64,000 nucleotides of DNA from Galaxea fascicularis. Its lineage: Eukaryota > Cnidaria > Anthozoa > Scleractinia > Euphylliidae. The stretch is from the NCBI GenBank assembly GCA_948470475.1, contig OX419343.1:1174663-1238662 (forward strand). The letters are read 5' to 3'. Shown here piece after piece: positions 34,610 through 45,773 of the stretch. Position 1 is the first letter of the stretch, and every line of letters starts with the position of its first letter. The notes under the pieces are model-generated. The model saw only the letters and a list, made by a program, of their open reading frames with translations. It was not told where the DNA came from and did not search any database. The position numbers and the translations under genes are program-made.

Positions 34610-37600
34610 TTAGTTCTTAAACTGATAACGTGTTTTATTCTCATGATGGCGCTTGATAACGGCTTTGAATGTGCGTATTTGCATGGGAGTGAGATGCACG
34701 TTCAAATCATTCGACGCTCGAGATACCTTCTTCTTTTTCTTCCCTTCATTCCCCCTTGTTTTAATATTCCAGTGGAGTGGCTGTTTATCCCTGAGCAGCT
34801 GATTGGCAGAAAGGTTCATTTCCGTCATGGATTCGATGTCAAAGTCAGTGAACAGCTCTGCTAGTGAAATGTTGACTGGTTCTGACAGCTTAGCATCCTC
34901 GCCAGCCTCGTATTGGTGCTCTACGCGGATCAGCGCCGAGTCACTCATGGTCTCCAAGGTCAGCAGATGTACGTTTGGCGGTAGGTCACGTTTGAGACCG
35001 CTGTGCAGCGAGTTATACAGACTTGACCATTTGCTGTAACTGAGGTTGTTTGAGGCGAAGGCGAGCACGGGCTCCAGCATCAGCTGTTCACCGAGTTCTC
35101 GATGCAGAGCTGCAGAAGCCTTAGGTGGAGCTAAAGTAACGCACAGCTTGCCACGAACAATCAGACCCTTTCCCAGGATCCCGGTCTCGTTAAGAGGCTC
35201 TCCCACGCCTCTTTTGTCATCTACCAGCAGACGCCTGTGTAACATAATCTCCATAGAACCATCCTTGAGGCTGGACCCACCCAGGGACCGGTCAGTCAGG
35301 ATTGTCAACTGTTTAGCAGCGTCCTTGATATACATTCGACTGTTCACTGGATAATAGTTTTCCGCCACTGGCTCTGTAATGTTTAGTTTCCATGTGGGCC
35401 GGTAATTGACTTTGCGTTCTTGCATTTCCCTTCCATTCGCGTCAGTGTAAAATAGCAGGTTGGAGTTGATATCGCTGTCAAACCGAGTGATGATTTCTTT
35501 GCCCCAATTATCATCTATGGGAATGGGGCCCACTGTGTATTCAAACTCTGCGTGCCGCTGACCTGTATACAGCCTGACCACCTGACTAACGAAGGGTGAA
35601 ATGACCTGCCTGACCTCCTGTACCAAAGGACCCTTAAACACCTCTGTCTTTGGGCCATTTGAAATCAAAATTGGTTCACTTTTGTTGGGTCTGAAGATGT
35701 AAGCACCAGAGGGCTGTGATTTGTTAATACTGGCATTGTACCAGTAGAATGCTTGTTTCACCGCGGTAGTCAGTTTAAAACTCTTATCGGTCATGCTTAT
35801 CAACTGGCCACTGCCAGATGAAAAAGAAAGTTTGATGAATTCATTTTCAATCGATATATCTTCGGTATCCTTACTAAACCTTTTCGGAGGAGCCCGGAAC
35901 GATGTCTTCAGTCGAGACGATTTCGTTGAGTTGACAAAGTACGTGGCAAAGCCAAGAGCAGGAAGTTTGGCGATGAAGACAATCTCAAAAGCTGAAAGGC
36001 TCTGATTCTGATTCTGTTCTTTTTGCAGCTGTTTTGTGGCTTCAGCAATGGGAAGAATTTGGCTTTTGACTGGATTACCCTGTGGATCATATACAGCCAT
36101 TGTGCTCATGGCCAGTGGAAGGCGAACGGCAGTAGTGAGACCTCGTGCAATGGAGTTGTACAGCGTCACAGTGAAGGCCTTTCTTTGCTCAGTCACTGGA
36201 CACACGCTGATGTTGAGGTAGTTACAGAAAGTCATGGCAGGAGGTTTGGTTTCAATGCTCTTCACTGTGAATTTCCCGAGAACATCACCAATCAAAGCCT
36301 GCAAACAAAAAAACAAATCGTGAAAATGTTAAATTCTCTTCTTCTCAGAGGGGCGCTCAGCACAAAACGTTACGATGTGTCAAACACGTCTCTCTTATTC
36401 TCAAAGATGAATTGAAGACATTCAAACAGAAGTTCATCTAAGAGAAAATCACGAGTAAAAAATATATTTGCAACTTTCCTCTGCCTGCTACCACAGGCTC
36501 CTTCCAACAATTAGAATAGTTCACTGAAAACTAACTTATTTCTTTTGTTTTGCATAATTGTTTCTCCTTTTTATCTGACGAAAATCTGTCAAGGCAAGTT
36601 TCCTCTCAACTAGAAGTTGTTTAACTTGAAACGAATTTCTGCCCCTTCTTCATGAACAAGACGTAACTTGTTTATCTCATGGGCATGAAATATCACTAAA
36701 CCAACCGATCAACAAACACTGGCTTCAAAGGAGTATTCAGAGAAGCAATGAGTTGAGAGAAAAAAGCTTTCCCTAAAGGACAATACGTACTTTGAGATAT
36801 TAGCCATTAAAAATTCTTCAAAAAAAGAAAAAAAAGATGCCATACTGCTCTGTTTAATGTGGCGAACAAATGATGTGCATCACAAAAAAAAAGAAAAGAA
36901 AGAGCTCATTGTTGTGAAGCAACTGAGGGAACATCTGTGTTGTGAATACCTGACATTCCGCAGCACCAATAGCAAGTCGCTTGGCGTAATCATCAGCCAC
37001 ATGCTGTTTTGATGTTCCAGTGACAGCATCATGGTGCTGGGCAACAGCCATTGCACGGCGTAGAGTATCCGAAGTTGGGCCTTTGCCTTTTTCGGAGCCA
37101 TTTATTAACTCCAGTTGTTTGCATACCTGAAATAGTGAGTGCCAAACTTAAGACATTTACACCAATGAAGCAATGTATAAGAATAACCTGCTATGTATGT
37201 TTACAGAAACTAAATGCAATGCACATCATGTTTGTGACATCAAATCAAGAATAGACCAATGCCCCTTCTGGTCATGTACTAAATGTTGCTTTCTTTTTTT
37301 GAAGCCTATAAAGAGCCAAAATTTGGCTAAAAAGGAAAAAAAGGTGCAATGCTTTTTGAACAAGTGCAAGGAAATATTTTGGTGAAAAATGTTTCAGGTG
37401 CAAGGGCACTTTAAATAATTTTTACAAGTATCACAGTGATCCCACAAGGATAACCCAGTTTTTAACTTGTCTAGTGCCATTTCCAAGTCGTAGGTGTGAG
37501 GCAGATTTCACTCCTCTGCTCGTTTGATTCCTATTAAACATTTTGTGAGTCTCTTGACCAGTAATAACGCTTAGCAAATTTTCCAGGTATCCGAAGAAAA

Positions 37601-40600
37601 TATTCCAATGTACAATATCTTGCTCGTAGGCTATCTCTACAACCCAAATTATGATCACGAAAATGGCCAAATCAAAAAAACAAATTTCATCAAGATACTT
37701 CAAGCAACTAATGAAAGATATTCAGAAGAAGAGGAATCTGCTTTTGATATTTTTCTATGAGATACAGGGACAGAAAATTGTTCAGCGAATTGGCCTGTTA
37801 CACTTGGAGACTACAAAGACTAAATCATTTGTAAAATATAACACAAGCATCATGCTTTTCCTTTGAAGCTTTCAGTAACAAAGGAATCAGAACCATATGC
37901 CCATGAGTGGTTTGTGATTCATTTTCCAAGTTCAGTGGTTCATAGCCACTTTCATTAAAGCATACTGGTAAGGCAACCACTGAGAAAGGTTTCTTATGAG
38001 TAGTACTACTATAATCTCCCATCTCCCAAACAAATAAGTTGCCTCTACATTTCTTTGTGTCATTAATTTTACATAAACTCAGTAATAAACACTAGACACG
38101 ATTCACTCTGACAAAGGATTAATGCTTGAAATGTCAGCTTTTAGAATCCCCGTATGGTGTGGTCAATTTACTTTATCAACTCTGTTGATGAAATCAAATT
38201 CTTATATTGCATGTAGCCGAGGAACAATACATTTCTTACTCTAAATGTCACTTTACACCTTTTTACTATTATTTTCATGTTTACAGGCCAGGAAACAGTT
38301 GGGTTTGGTTTTCAGGGTCTTCTTTGTTGAAAACCAAACCCAACTGTTTCCTGGCCTGTAAACATGAAAATAGTAGTAAAAAGGTGTAAAGTGACATTTA
38401 GAGTAAGAAATGTATTGTTCCTCGGCTACAAGCAATATCAGAATTCCAGTGAGGTATGATATTCACAAATGGACAAAGACTTTTACTACAAAAAGAAGAA
38501 CACAATTTACATTGTACACACCAGGGGCCTGTTCCTTGAAACTCCTGTAAACTTTTCGGGCCTGAAAAGCCATTTCAAAACTGTGATCCACTTATTCTAA
38601 AAAGCTGATCTTTAACTACGATTTCAAGACACAAAAGGGCAAATTTGTTACAAAGTTTCATGCCTGAAAACGTCTTCGTTTTCAAGATACAAAGGAAATT
38701 ATGACATCTGAAATGCGCCCAAAAAGTTTCGAGTTTCGAGAAATGCGCCCAGGTTTTATAAATTAATATTGATCATGAATCAATAACAGCTGACCTGAAG
38801 TAAATTGTTGTTCTGTCTGGTGTATCTTTTTAGTGCTGGTCGACTGATAAAATAACCTGTCCAGTAACAGTGTGGACAGTCGGCATAAGGAAAGAAGTCA
38901 TCAGTCTTCAATTCCCAAGTCTGGTTAGCGTTGTGAAGGGCATCCAGATAAGTGGTTGGTGTTGAGTAAAATGCATTCACACGACCATCCTATAAACAAG
39001 AGAGTTAATACTGCATTTGTGTCTATTACAGTAATTACACTGTGCTACATGTATTTGTGGAGGAATGGGAAAAACGTTTTACCAACAAGGAGGATTCTAC
39101 CTGGCTAAAACATGAGAGAGAAGTGGTATAGGAATTGAGAGGGACGTGGAACATGAGAGGGAAGTGGTCGAAAACTGTGGACTTTCATATTAAAGGCACA
39201 CAAGGTACATGTCATTTCATTACAAAATACAATATATAGAGGTTATAATGTGCAGTTCCAGAGAATAATGATAATTCCCCCACAGAGAGTCAATGGAATT
39301 CCAATGGAGAGAGAGAGGCAGCAATTAAAAGCAAAAGTGTTTACAGAAAAGTACAGAGCTCAATAGCTCAATTTGAATTTCTGGAGGGGTGGGGTGCAAA
39401 CCAAAAAACCCTCTGTGGAGGGGGTATGGATATTTTTTTTTTGAACCACACAATTCAGTTTCAATAATGGTACTACCTGTAATAACAGGAAACCATGCTA
39501 AATTAAAAAGAATACATGCAGCATAGCAGACAGCATCCAGGGAAACCCTGCTTGTTTTAGATTTCTTTTCTCTTTAAGTTGTTCATTGCCTCACACGAAA
39601 CTGTAAAAATGTGAAGCCCTGACAAATAATAATCATCATCTTTTCATTACAGACAATTATTTCAACCAGTGGTTTCCAGTTTGTTGTTGTGAAACAATGA
39701 GTGATTATATACACCCCCTGGTAAGCATCTCGCATTAGAACTCATACTTACTTCGTTCACGTATTTAATTAGCTTATCCAAATTCTTGTACCACAAATTA
39801 GCATTTTCGTACATAAAATCCGAACCCATGGTCAACATGATGTGGTTAGTTTTGTACTGCGAAGCCTGCTTGCATGTAGTGCTTACAAATCTATTCACTG
39901 TTTCTTTGACATTCATGTCAAACAGCCTGGGGTCATCTTGTATTGGAGCATCTGCACAAAACTGATCATAGCAGAATCCAGCTGGTGGATTGTAAATATT
40001 ATAAAGCACGCCAGTAAAAATGTCCGAGTTTTGTCCCAAATTTTTGCTTCCTCTCCACACCAGCTCCATCCTTTGCTGCTTAAGACGAAGCGCTTTGTCG
40101 GCGTAATCGATGCGACCAAAGAAAAACCCGTCGAACGACATTTGAGCAAAGATGGAAGCTTGTTCATTCGAGTGTCCAAACGGATCAATGTGCCAAGCGA
40201 TTCGTGGCCTCGCTGCAGAACCAAATGTTTGTTGCACAAAGTTCAGCCCGTAAGTCATTTGATCAATAATCGCGTTATAATGTGTGGCGGCTTCATCGTT
40301 CATACACCAACCTGCATTTATAAACTCAAGCCTTTTCTCGTCGACAAGTTTCTTCACCTCCGCTTGCATGGCGTCGCTTTGTTGGTTCCACCATCGTTCG
40401 AAGAACGCGATTTCAACGTAAATAAATCGCTTGTGAGGATCTGCAGTTAACTGGGGAATAACAGAATCCAAAATATACTGGACTCCAGCGTGCTGAATGG
40501 AATTATTAGCCCCATAATAGTATTCATCGATCGTTTTCAACCAGCCTACATCGTCATGTGTGTGAGGAACAAGATGGACCTGTAGTTTATCCGCATTCTT

Positions 40601-40675
40601 TACTGTTCCGTCAAACTTGCAGTCAAAGGCTGAACCAAAACCACAAAGCGTTGCAAAAAAAATGACAGCAAACAT
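34610..40675 (-). CDS. MAN2B1: Lysosomal alpha-mannosidase, gene B (GH38)
   Basis: Tandem paralogue of gene A with the same four-exon plan: 40675-39752, 38989-38795, 37126-36950, 36298-34610; 994 residues, near human length. Signal peptide [17 protein letters not shown]. By alignment with GH38 structures, Zn ligands are H40 and D42 (in HTHDDVGW), D164 (the nucleophile, in HIDPFGHS) and H405 (in QHHDAVTGT); all present, so an active acidic mannosidase is expected in the lysosome. The C-terminal GH38 domains fall in one 1689-bp exon. Large parts of exon 1 and exon 4 are almost identical to gene A while neighbouring parts differ. The upstream orphan exon at 42412-43335 has a compatible donor and might splice to exon 2 here. 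Intron 2 holds a 114-bp-arm palindrome. Confidence 0.95.
38105..38139 (+). ncRNA. Decayed hammerhead-like motif in a repeat
   Basis: CTCTGACAAAGG, short stem, TTGAAATGTCAGC. It resembles 44943-44973 (reverse strand) and the consensus CTGACGA..GAAACGTCAG, but CTGACAA and GAAATG break the core. Followed by repeat sequence GTGGTCAATTTAC shared with 44990-45010. Confidence 0.3.
38201..38441. repeat. Long palindrome, about 114-bp arms
   Basis: Arms 38201-38314 and 38328-38441 are reverse complements with only a few mismatches, around a 13-bp loop (GGGTCTTCTTTGT). It lies in intron 2 of mannosidase B, so each primary transcript would carry a very long hairpin. It abuts the repeat unit at 38105-38200. 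Confidence 0.92.
38521..38753. mobile_element. MITE-like repeat 42 bp from mannosidase B exon 2
   Basis: Imperfect inverted ends (CCTGTTCCTTGAAACTC and GAGTTTCGAGAAATGCGCCC). Non-coding. It ends 42 bp from the splice donor of exon 2. Confidence 0.5.
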
Positions 40676-42411
40676 TTTGTAAAATCAAGTCTCATTCCAT
40701 GCACCGATGAGAAATCTTTGGCAATGTCATGCTTGTGTCACGAGATATTTTGGTAAAATTTGTTCCAGGCGGCACGGGCGAGGAAGCCTGGCACTACTTG
40801 GTTCTAGTGCCCTCACGTGTGCGCTTGAGGCCGCAGCCGACGCAGCCAGAAGGATCGTGGGCTCTGGGGACGAGAATGGTCAGCAGCGCGCGCACGAGCG
40901 CGTGCATGATCAAAACATTTATATGTTGTGCCGCGTAGCACTATAAACACGTACAAGTGGTGGAACAGAGAATTAACTCTGAAGTGTAAATTAAAGTGCT
41001 ATTAAAGAGAAACCAATGAAAAACCCACTGGGCGTTAGCCCTGGTAAAGGGTATCAGGGAACCACACGAGGCAAAGAAAAAATTCTTATGACCTCGGTGG
41101 GAATCGAACCCACGACCTCCGGATTAGATCTACCGTTGCTCTGCCGACTAAGCTACGAGGTCGGACAGAGAAAGTCGGATCCCTAGAAATAGGAAAAGAC
41201 GGATCGCTAGAAATAGGAAAATGAGGAATGACCTTAAAGGAACACTGTCACCGGGGTATTTGTTGTTTTTGGTTCAATTCTGCCAAAATGACTGCCTTTT
41301 GCCTATTATCGTGCAAAAAAAAAAATGCTCCTACAGAATCAACAAGATGAATTCCAATGACATTTTAGCAGGGAGACCTAACCATAACAATTTTGTTGGT
41401 GATTTTTCAATGCATAGGATGAAGTTTTGAAAAAACTTATTTCAATCCATTTCCATCCTCGTCATCTTTGATGGCATACAGGAGTTTATAGTGTCAATAC
41501 AGTACTACAGTCTTTGGCAGCAAAACTAGACCATTATTTTAAGGTTTCCACTGACGCATTGGCAGTTTTAAGCTTTTTATAGTCATATAATTTTACCATT
41601 ACAAAGGTTAACATAGACTAAACAGCTTGGGCCACCTGTGATCAATCCACCAAAAAGTTCCAGAGGCGACCAAAATTCGTTTCCATCACACTACAAAGCG
41701 AAAATTCTCGTAAAATAAACGGCACGTATATTTTTTACCAACACAAGTGACCAAAATTGAAAATAAATTGGGTGATGAAGGCGGATTGCTTAAAATCTTT
41801 CTTTCCGTTACAGCGCCTGAGGAGTTTCGGCTGTTTGCCCGCGGTGCATGATGAAAACTGAAAATGGGTCTTTAATTTTACTCAGCCCCATGCGATTACC
41901 TACACACATGCATCGCTGTCACACTAACCTTGCACAATGCATAATTAATGTATTGTAACGAAGCTAGGATTTCGTGACCAGAGTGTCGAGTGTTTATGTT
42001 GAGGTTTCTTTGTAATATCGTATACGATCGAGTACCGAATTATCTGTAGTTAAACCGCAACAGAGACTTTCTTATGAACTGAGATTGCACCTCTTTGTTT
42101 CGTTCTGTATGGTCCTTTGTGTTCATGTGGGATTTAGGGCCACAGTTAGGTGATGTAAGGAGAGTTGGAAATAAACCTCATGTTCTGTTTAGGTTCGTGT
42201 GTCGCTTAGCCTTGAGCCTCGGCAACGTCACAATCGGGCTGTGCGGAAATCTTGCTGATAAATTTACCTGGTGTGACTTTCTGTCTTTTGAACGGTATCC
42301 GACCTAAAACCTGCTAAATGTGCATTCTCTGGGAACCTAGAACCAATAATAGCCTGCATAATCACCCACCCGTCCCGTCCCGTCCAATATCCAGTTTAAC
42401 TAAACACCTAC
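40676..42411. other. Region between mannosidase B and the orphan exon
   Basis: Contains a tRNA-derived SINE (41020-41175), a 24-bp two-unit repeat (GGATCCCTAGAAATAGGAAA, about 41176-41222) and one end-like copy of the TTAA MITE family (41235). I looked for mannosidase exons 2-4 here and found none. Confidence 0.7.
41020..41175 (-). repeat. tRNA-derived SINE (tRNA-like head at 41090-41162)
   Basis: On the minus strand 41162-41090 gives a 73-nt tRNA-like unit: perfect 7-bp acceptor stem GACCTCG/CGAGGTC, D arm GCTTAGTCGGCAGAGC, and perfect T arm GTGGG-TTCGATT-CCCAC. The anticodon arm does not fold (palindrome TAGATCTA where the loop should be), so it is a SINE head or pseudogene rather than a working tRNA. 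The downstream body (GCCTCGTGTGGTTCCCTGAT) is one I recognise from coral repeats. Confidence 0.65.
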
Positions 42412-43335
42412 CAACTTAACATATTTGATGAGCTCGTCCAAATTTTTGAACCAAGTGTTCGCATTCTCGTATTGGAAGTCTTCACCCATGGTCATTAGGA
42501 TATGGTTTGTCTTATAGTGGGCGGCTTGGGCGAGTGCTGCCTTCACAAATCTGTCCACTGTGTCCTTGACATTGTAATCAAACAGGTTGGGGTCATCTTG
42601 TACAGGGGTGTCGTGACATGATTGATCGTAACAAAACCCCAGCGGAGGTGCATAGTTATTATACAGTACACCCGCGAAGATATCAGAATTCTGTCCTAAA
42701 TTTCTGCTTCCTCTCCACACCAGCTCCATCCTTTGCTGCTTAAGACGAAGCGCTTTGTCGGCGTAGTCGATGCGACCTAAGAAGAATCCGTCGAACGACA
42801 TTTGAGCAAAGATGGAAGCTTGTTCATTCGAGTGTCCAAACGGATCAATGTGCCAAGCGATTCGTGGCCTCGCTGCAGAACCAAATGTTTGTTGGACAAA
42901 GTTCAGCCCGTAAGTCATTTGATCAATAATCGCGTTATAATGTGTGGCAGCTTCATCGTTCATACACCAACCTGCATTTATAAACTCAAGCCTTTTCTCG
43001 TCAACAAGTTTCCTCACTTCTGCTTGCATGGCGTCGCTTTGTTGGTTCCACCAACGCTCGAAGAACGCGATTTCAACATAAATGAATCGCTTGGAAGGAT
43101 CTGCAGTTAACTGTGAAATGACAGAATCCAAAATATACTGAACTCCAGCGTGTCGAATGGAATTATTAGCCCCATAATAGTATTCATCGACCGTTTTCAG
43201 CCAGCCTACATCGTCATGTGTGTGAGGAACAAGATGGACCTGTAGTTTATCATTATTCAATGCTGACCAGTCATCGTCGGGTTCGACACCAAACGCAAAG
43301 CAGACCAAGGCGAACACGAAGAAGAAAGTTGACAT
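42412..43335 (-). CDS. Orphan first exon of a third alpha-mannosidase copy (C)
   Basis: An open 308-codon exon, exactly the length of gene B exon 1. It has an ATG, its own signal peptide ([16 protein letters not shown]), the GH38 motifs HTHDDVGW and HIDPFGHS, and ends at the homologous position in ...LIKYVKL followed by a GTAGGT donor. No exons 2-4 follow before gene B begins at 40675. It has no stop or frameshift, so it is either a recent truncated duplicate or an alternative first exon spliced to gene B exon 2 (phase 0 on both sides). About 400 bp of its centre are almost identical to genes A and B, with divergent flanks. Confidence 0.85.
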
Positions 43336-43649
43336 GATGGCAATTTTCGATTCAGTATTACCTGCTTGAGGTGACTATCCGCCAGGTGAGTCATAGCTTA
43401 GTCACGAGATCAAAATTCAGTTTGCGTTACAAGCTCAATCATTTAATTTAATATTTTACGATTGGTAATCTTCAAAGCGGATCGAAATCCACCAATCACT
43501 GCCCGCGAACGTTACCATATGACACCTCTGAACCCATCTTTTTTCGTTTTCTCAGACGTGAAGTGTGATGATTGGCGGCAGTGAAAAGCGAAACCGTTGC
43601 TTGAATTTTTAATGTCCAGTCCTTGTGTTATTGAAAAGCGCAATATTTT

Positions 43650-44236
43650 AAATTATTTTTCGAAGATATGCCCTGGTTGGGTTTATTTTTGTGCATGGTC
43701 AATTTGAAGATCCAATACGTTATTTTTGTTTATTTCAATTATTTATTTCATGCAATATTTGGTGTTCCAATTTGGTGAAATAAATGATGATTTTCATGGA
43801 GCCCTGGATCCTGTTTACAAACAACTACATACTTTTAGTCTAACTTCCAATTTTGAATTTGTTTATGTTTCTCTGACCTCTATGCAACGCAAGAGAAAAA
43901 TTATTGGATGATATCACTTCTAAATACTTTATCTTTAATAATCTCAATACAATAGATAAAACATTGTTTCTTTTCAATAATGTAGACCCATTCATTTATA
44001 ACAATGTAGGGTATTTCATTTTTGAAGGATTCCAGAAAAGAAAAACTAAGAATTCATAAATTATTACCACTGATGTTTTCTGATTTCTCATTATGATCAT
44101 TTATTTATATCTAGTTATTAATCTATTTCATTTTATTAGTTTATATAAACTTATACTATTTCTTTTCCTTTCTTTATGCAACACCATCTATATGTAAAAT
44201 AATGTACTGCAAAATAAATGTTGTTGTTGTTGTTGT
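43650..44236 (+). mobile_element. Probable 3' end of a 5'-truncated LINE
   Basis: AT-rich sequence with a decayed 61-codon frame (43726-43911), ending in GTACTGCAAAATAAATG and a TTG trinucleotide tail (44219-44236), a tail type common in cnidarian non-LTR elements. The left edge is a guess. Confidence 0.45.
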
Positions 44237-44344
44237 CATGTTTGCAAGCAATATATTTTGACGTTTTAGGCCCTGCAAACAATTTTTTGCACCCACCCCC
44301 CCCCCCCCCCGCCTCCAGAAAAATAATGGTCCGTCCCTAAGCAT

Positions 44345-44626
44345 CAACCTCGAACCCAGGCTCTCTCTCTCTCTCTTCCTCCCATGTCGTCGCGAGAGAG
44401 ACCCTGGTTGGACCTGATCACGTGACCACCCAGAATCAACAATACCAGGAGCCCATGATGGGCTCCTGACAATACCGCCGGGAGGGTGGTTCATTAAAGC
44501 CGTTTTGTCAAAACCGAACAGTTTCTTGACTTTGCCACCCCTCTACGCCTTCCAATTTTTTTACCACCCAGATTGTGGTCTCTCAACGATAAGGGTGAAA
44601 AGAGAGAGAGCCTGGGTTCGAGGTTG
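44345..44626. mobile_element. MITE with CAACCTCGAACCCAGGCTC ends
   Basis: Inverted ends at 44345-44370 and 44601-44626 (CAACCTCGAACCCAGGCTCT and complement). Inside is the 23-bp palindrome starting CAGGAGCCCAT (44446-44468), which also occurs with a different loop at 11881-11910. Confidence 0.65.
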
Positions 44627-44942
44627 CGTGAGCATTACAACTTCACCCGTTACGTACGCCTCGACGTTTCCTAGGGAAGCACACGCAGCGACCATATACG
44701 CACATACGTGCGTGCGTACCGCCGGGGAAAAAAATATTTATCTTCTACGGCGAAAAGCGCCATTAATTTTTAAACCGGCAGGTTTGACGGAGTTCTTCTC
44801 ATTACGTTGATGTGATGTGATTTGACATACAAACAATGTAAGTTACTAAACACTTGGCGTTTTGTCAGCTGTTTTGTGTTTTGATTTTGAACTGTTCCTT
44901 GAAAAACGTGGGAAATTGTGTTTCCGTACAGGGATTCTAAAA

Positions 44943-44973
44943 TCTGACGTTTCGAGCGTTAGCCCATCGTCAG
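44943..44973 (-). ncRNA. Hammerhead-like core in a repeat
   Basis: Minus strand: CTGACGA (44973-44967), T, GGGC-TAAC-GCTC stem, GAAA (44953-44950), CGTC, AG. Conserved boxes intact, but the helix I partner strand is lost in this copy (AAAA precedes CTGACGA), so it should be inactive. Same family as 38105-38139. Confidence 0.4.
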
Positions 44974-45612
44974 TTTTGAAAATCTTGTACGGTGGCCAAT
45001 TTACATTATCATCTCCGTTGGTAAAACCAAATTTTTGTGGATAATTTTCGTAGGAAAGATGAAAATACCGACTCTAAAATAACCAATGGAGGTTTTTAAT
45101 CGCGAATGTGTATTCAAAGAAAGATCGAAGTCGAGGCGGAGGTGAGATTTGAGTCAGCTTTCGCCGAGTGTGTATCGCGGTCCAATAAACTTCAATGCGT
45201 CATTGAAGTACAATTATAATACCAACTTTTCTGGTGACTTTTGAAAATATGACCTCACTATGGTAAGTCTAGGTCACAATGCAAACATACCGTGAAAGCT
45301 CTGTTAAGCCCCCAGAGGGTTATTGAATTTCAGGCTTCACTAACGAGAAGGGGCGTAACAGAGAGGAGGGGATTATTTCAAATCTTAACACGCCGTTTTG
45401 AACAAAACTCAAACAACTGCAGTTAGACTTTAAATGGAAGGGATTGTTTCATAAGAATGTCTGTAATTAAAACATCATTGAATCTGCATTAAGTGTACCG
45501 TATACCGGTTTTGTTAAAAAAAAAAAAACCCTCCCATTTGGGCCAAATAAAGTGGATTTTCTTAATAGGGGATAGGAGGACTAATTACTAATTCTCATGT
45601 CCCAAAAGGAGG

Positions 45613-45645
45613 GTGTGTGTGTGTGTGTGTGGGGGGGGGGGGGGG
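45613..45645. repeat. GT/poly-G microsatellite
   Basis: (GT)9 running straight into 15 G residues. Confidence 0.95.
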
Positions 45646-45773
45646 AATACCGCCGTGGAATGAACTGGTAGAAACCGCTCTGCATAGCCGCCACGCGCAG
45701 TTCATCATTTGATCATTTGGTTTTCGATATATTGGCCAACAAAAAAATGGGACAAGAAGGACTGGGACGAACA

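Noticed and set aside
41090..41162. Functional tRNA gene on the minus strand
   Set aside because: Acceptor and T arms are perfect, but the anticodon arm cannot form a 5-bp stem with a 7-nt loop and no U33-anticodon is placed correctly; the flanks match a SINE.
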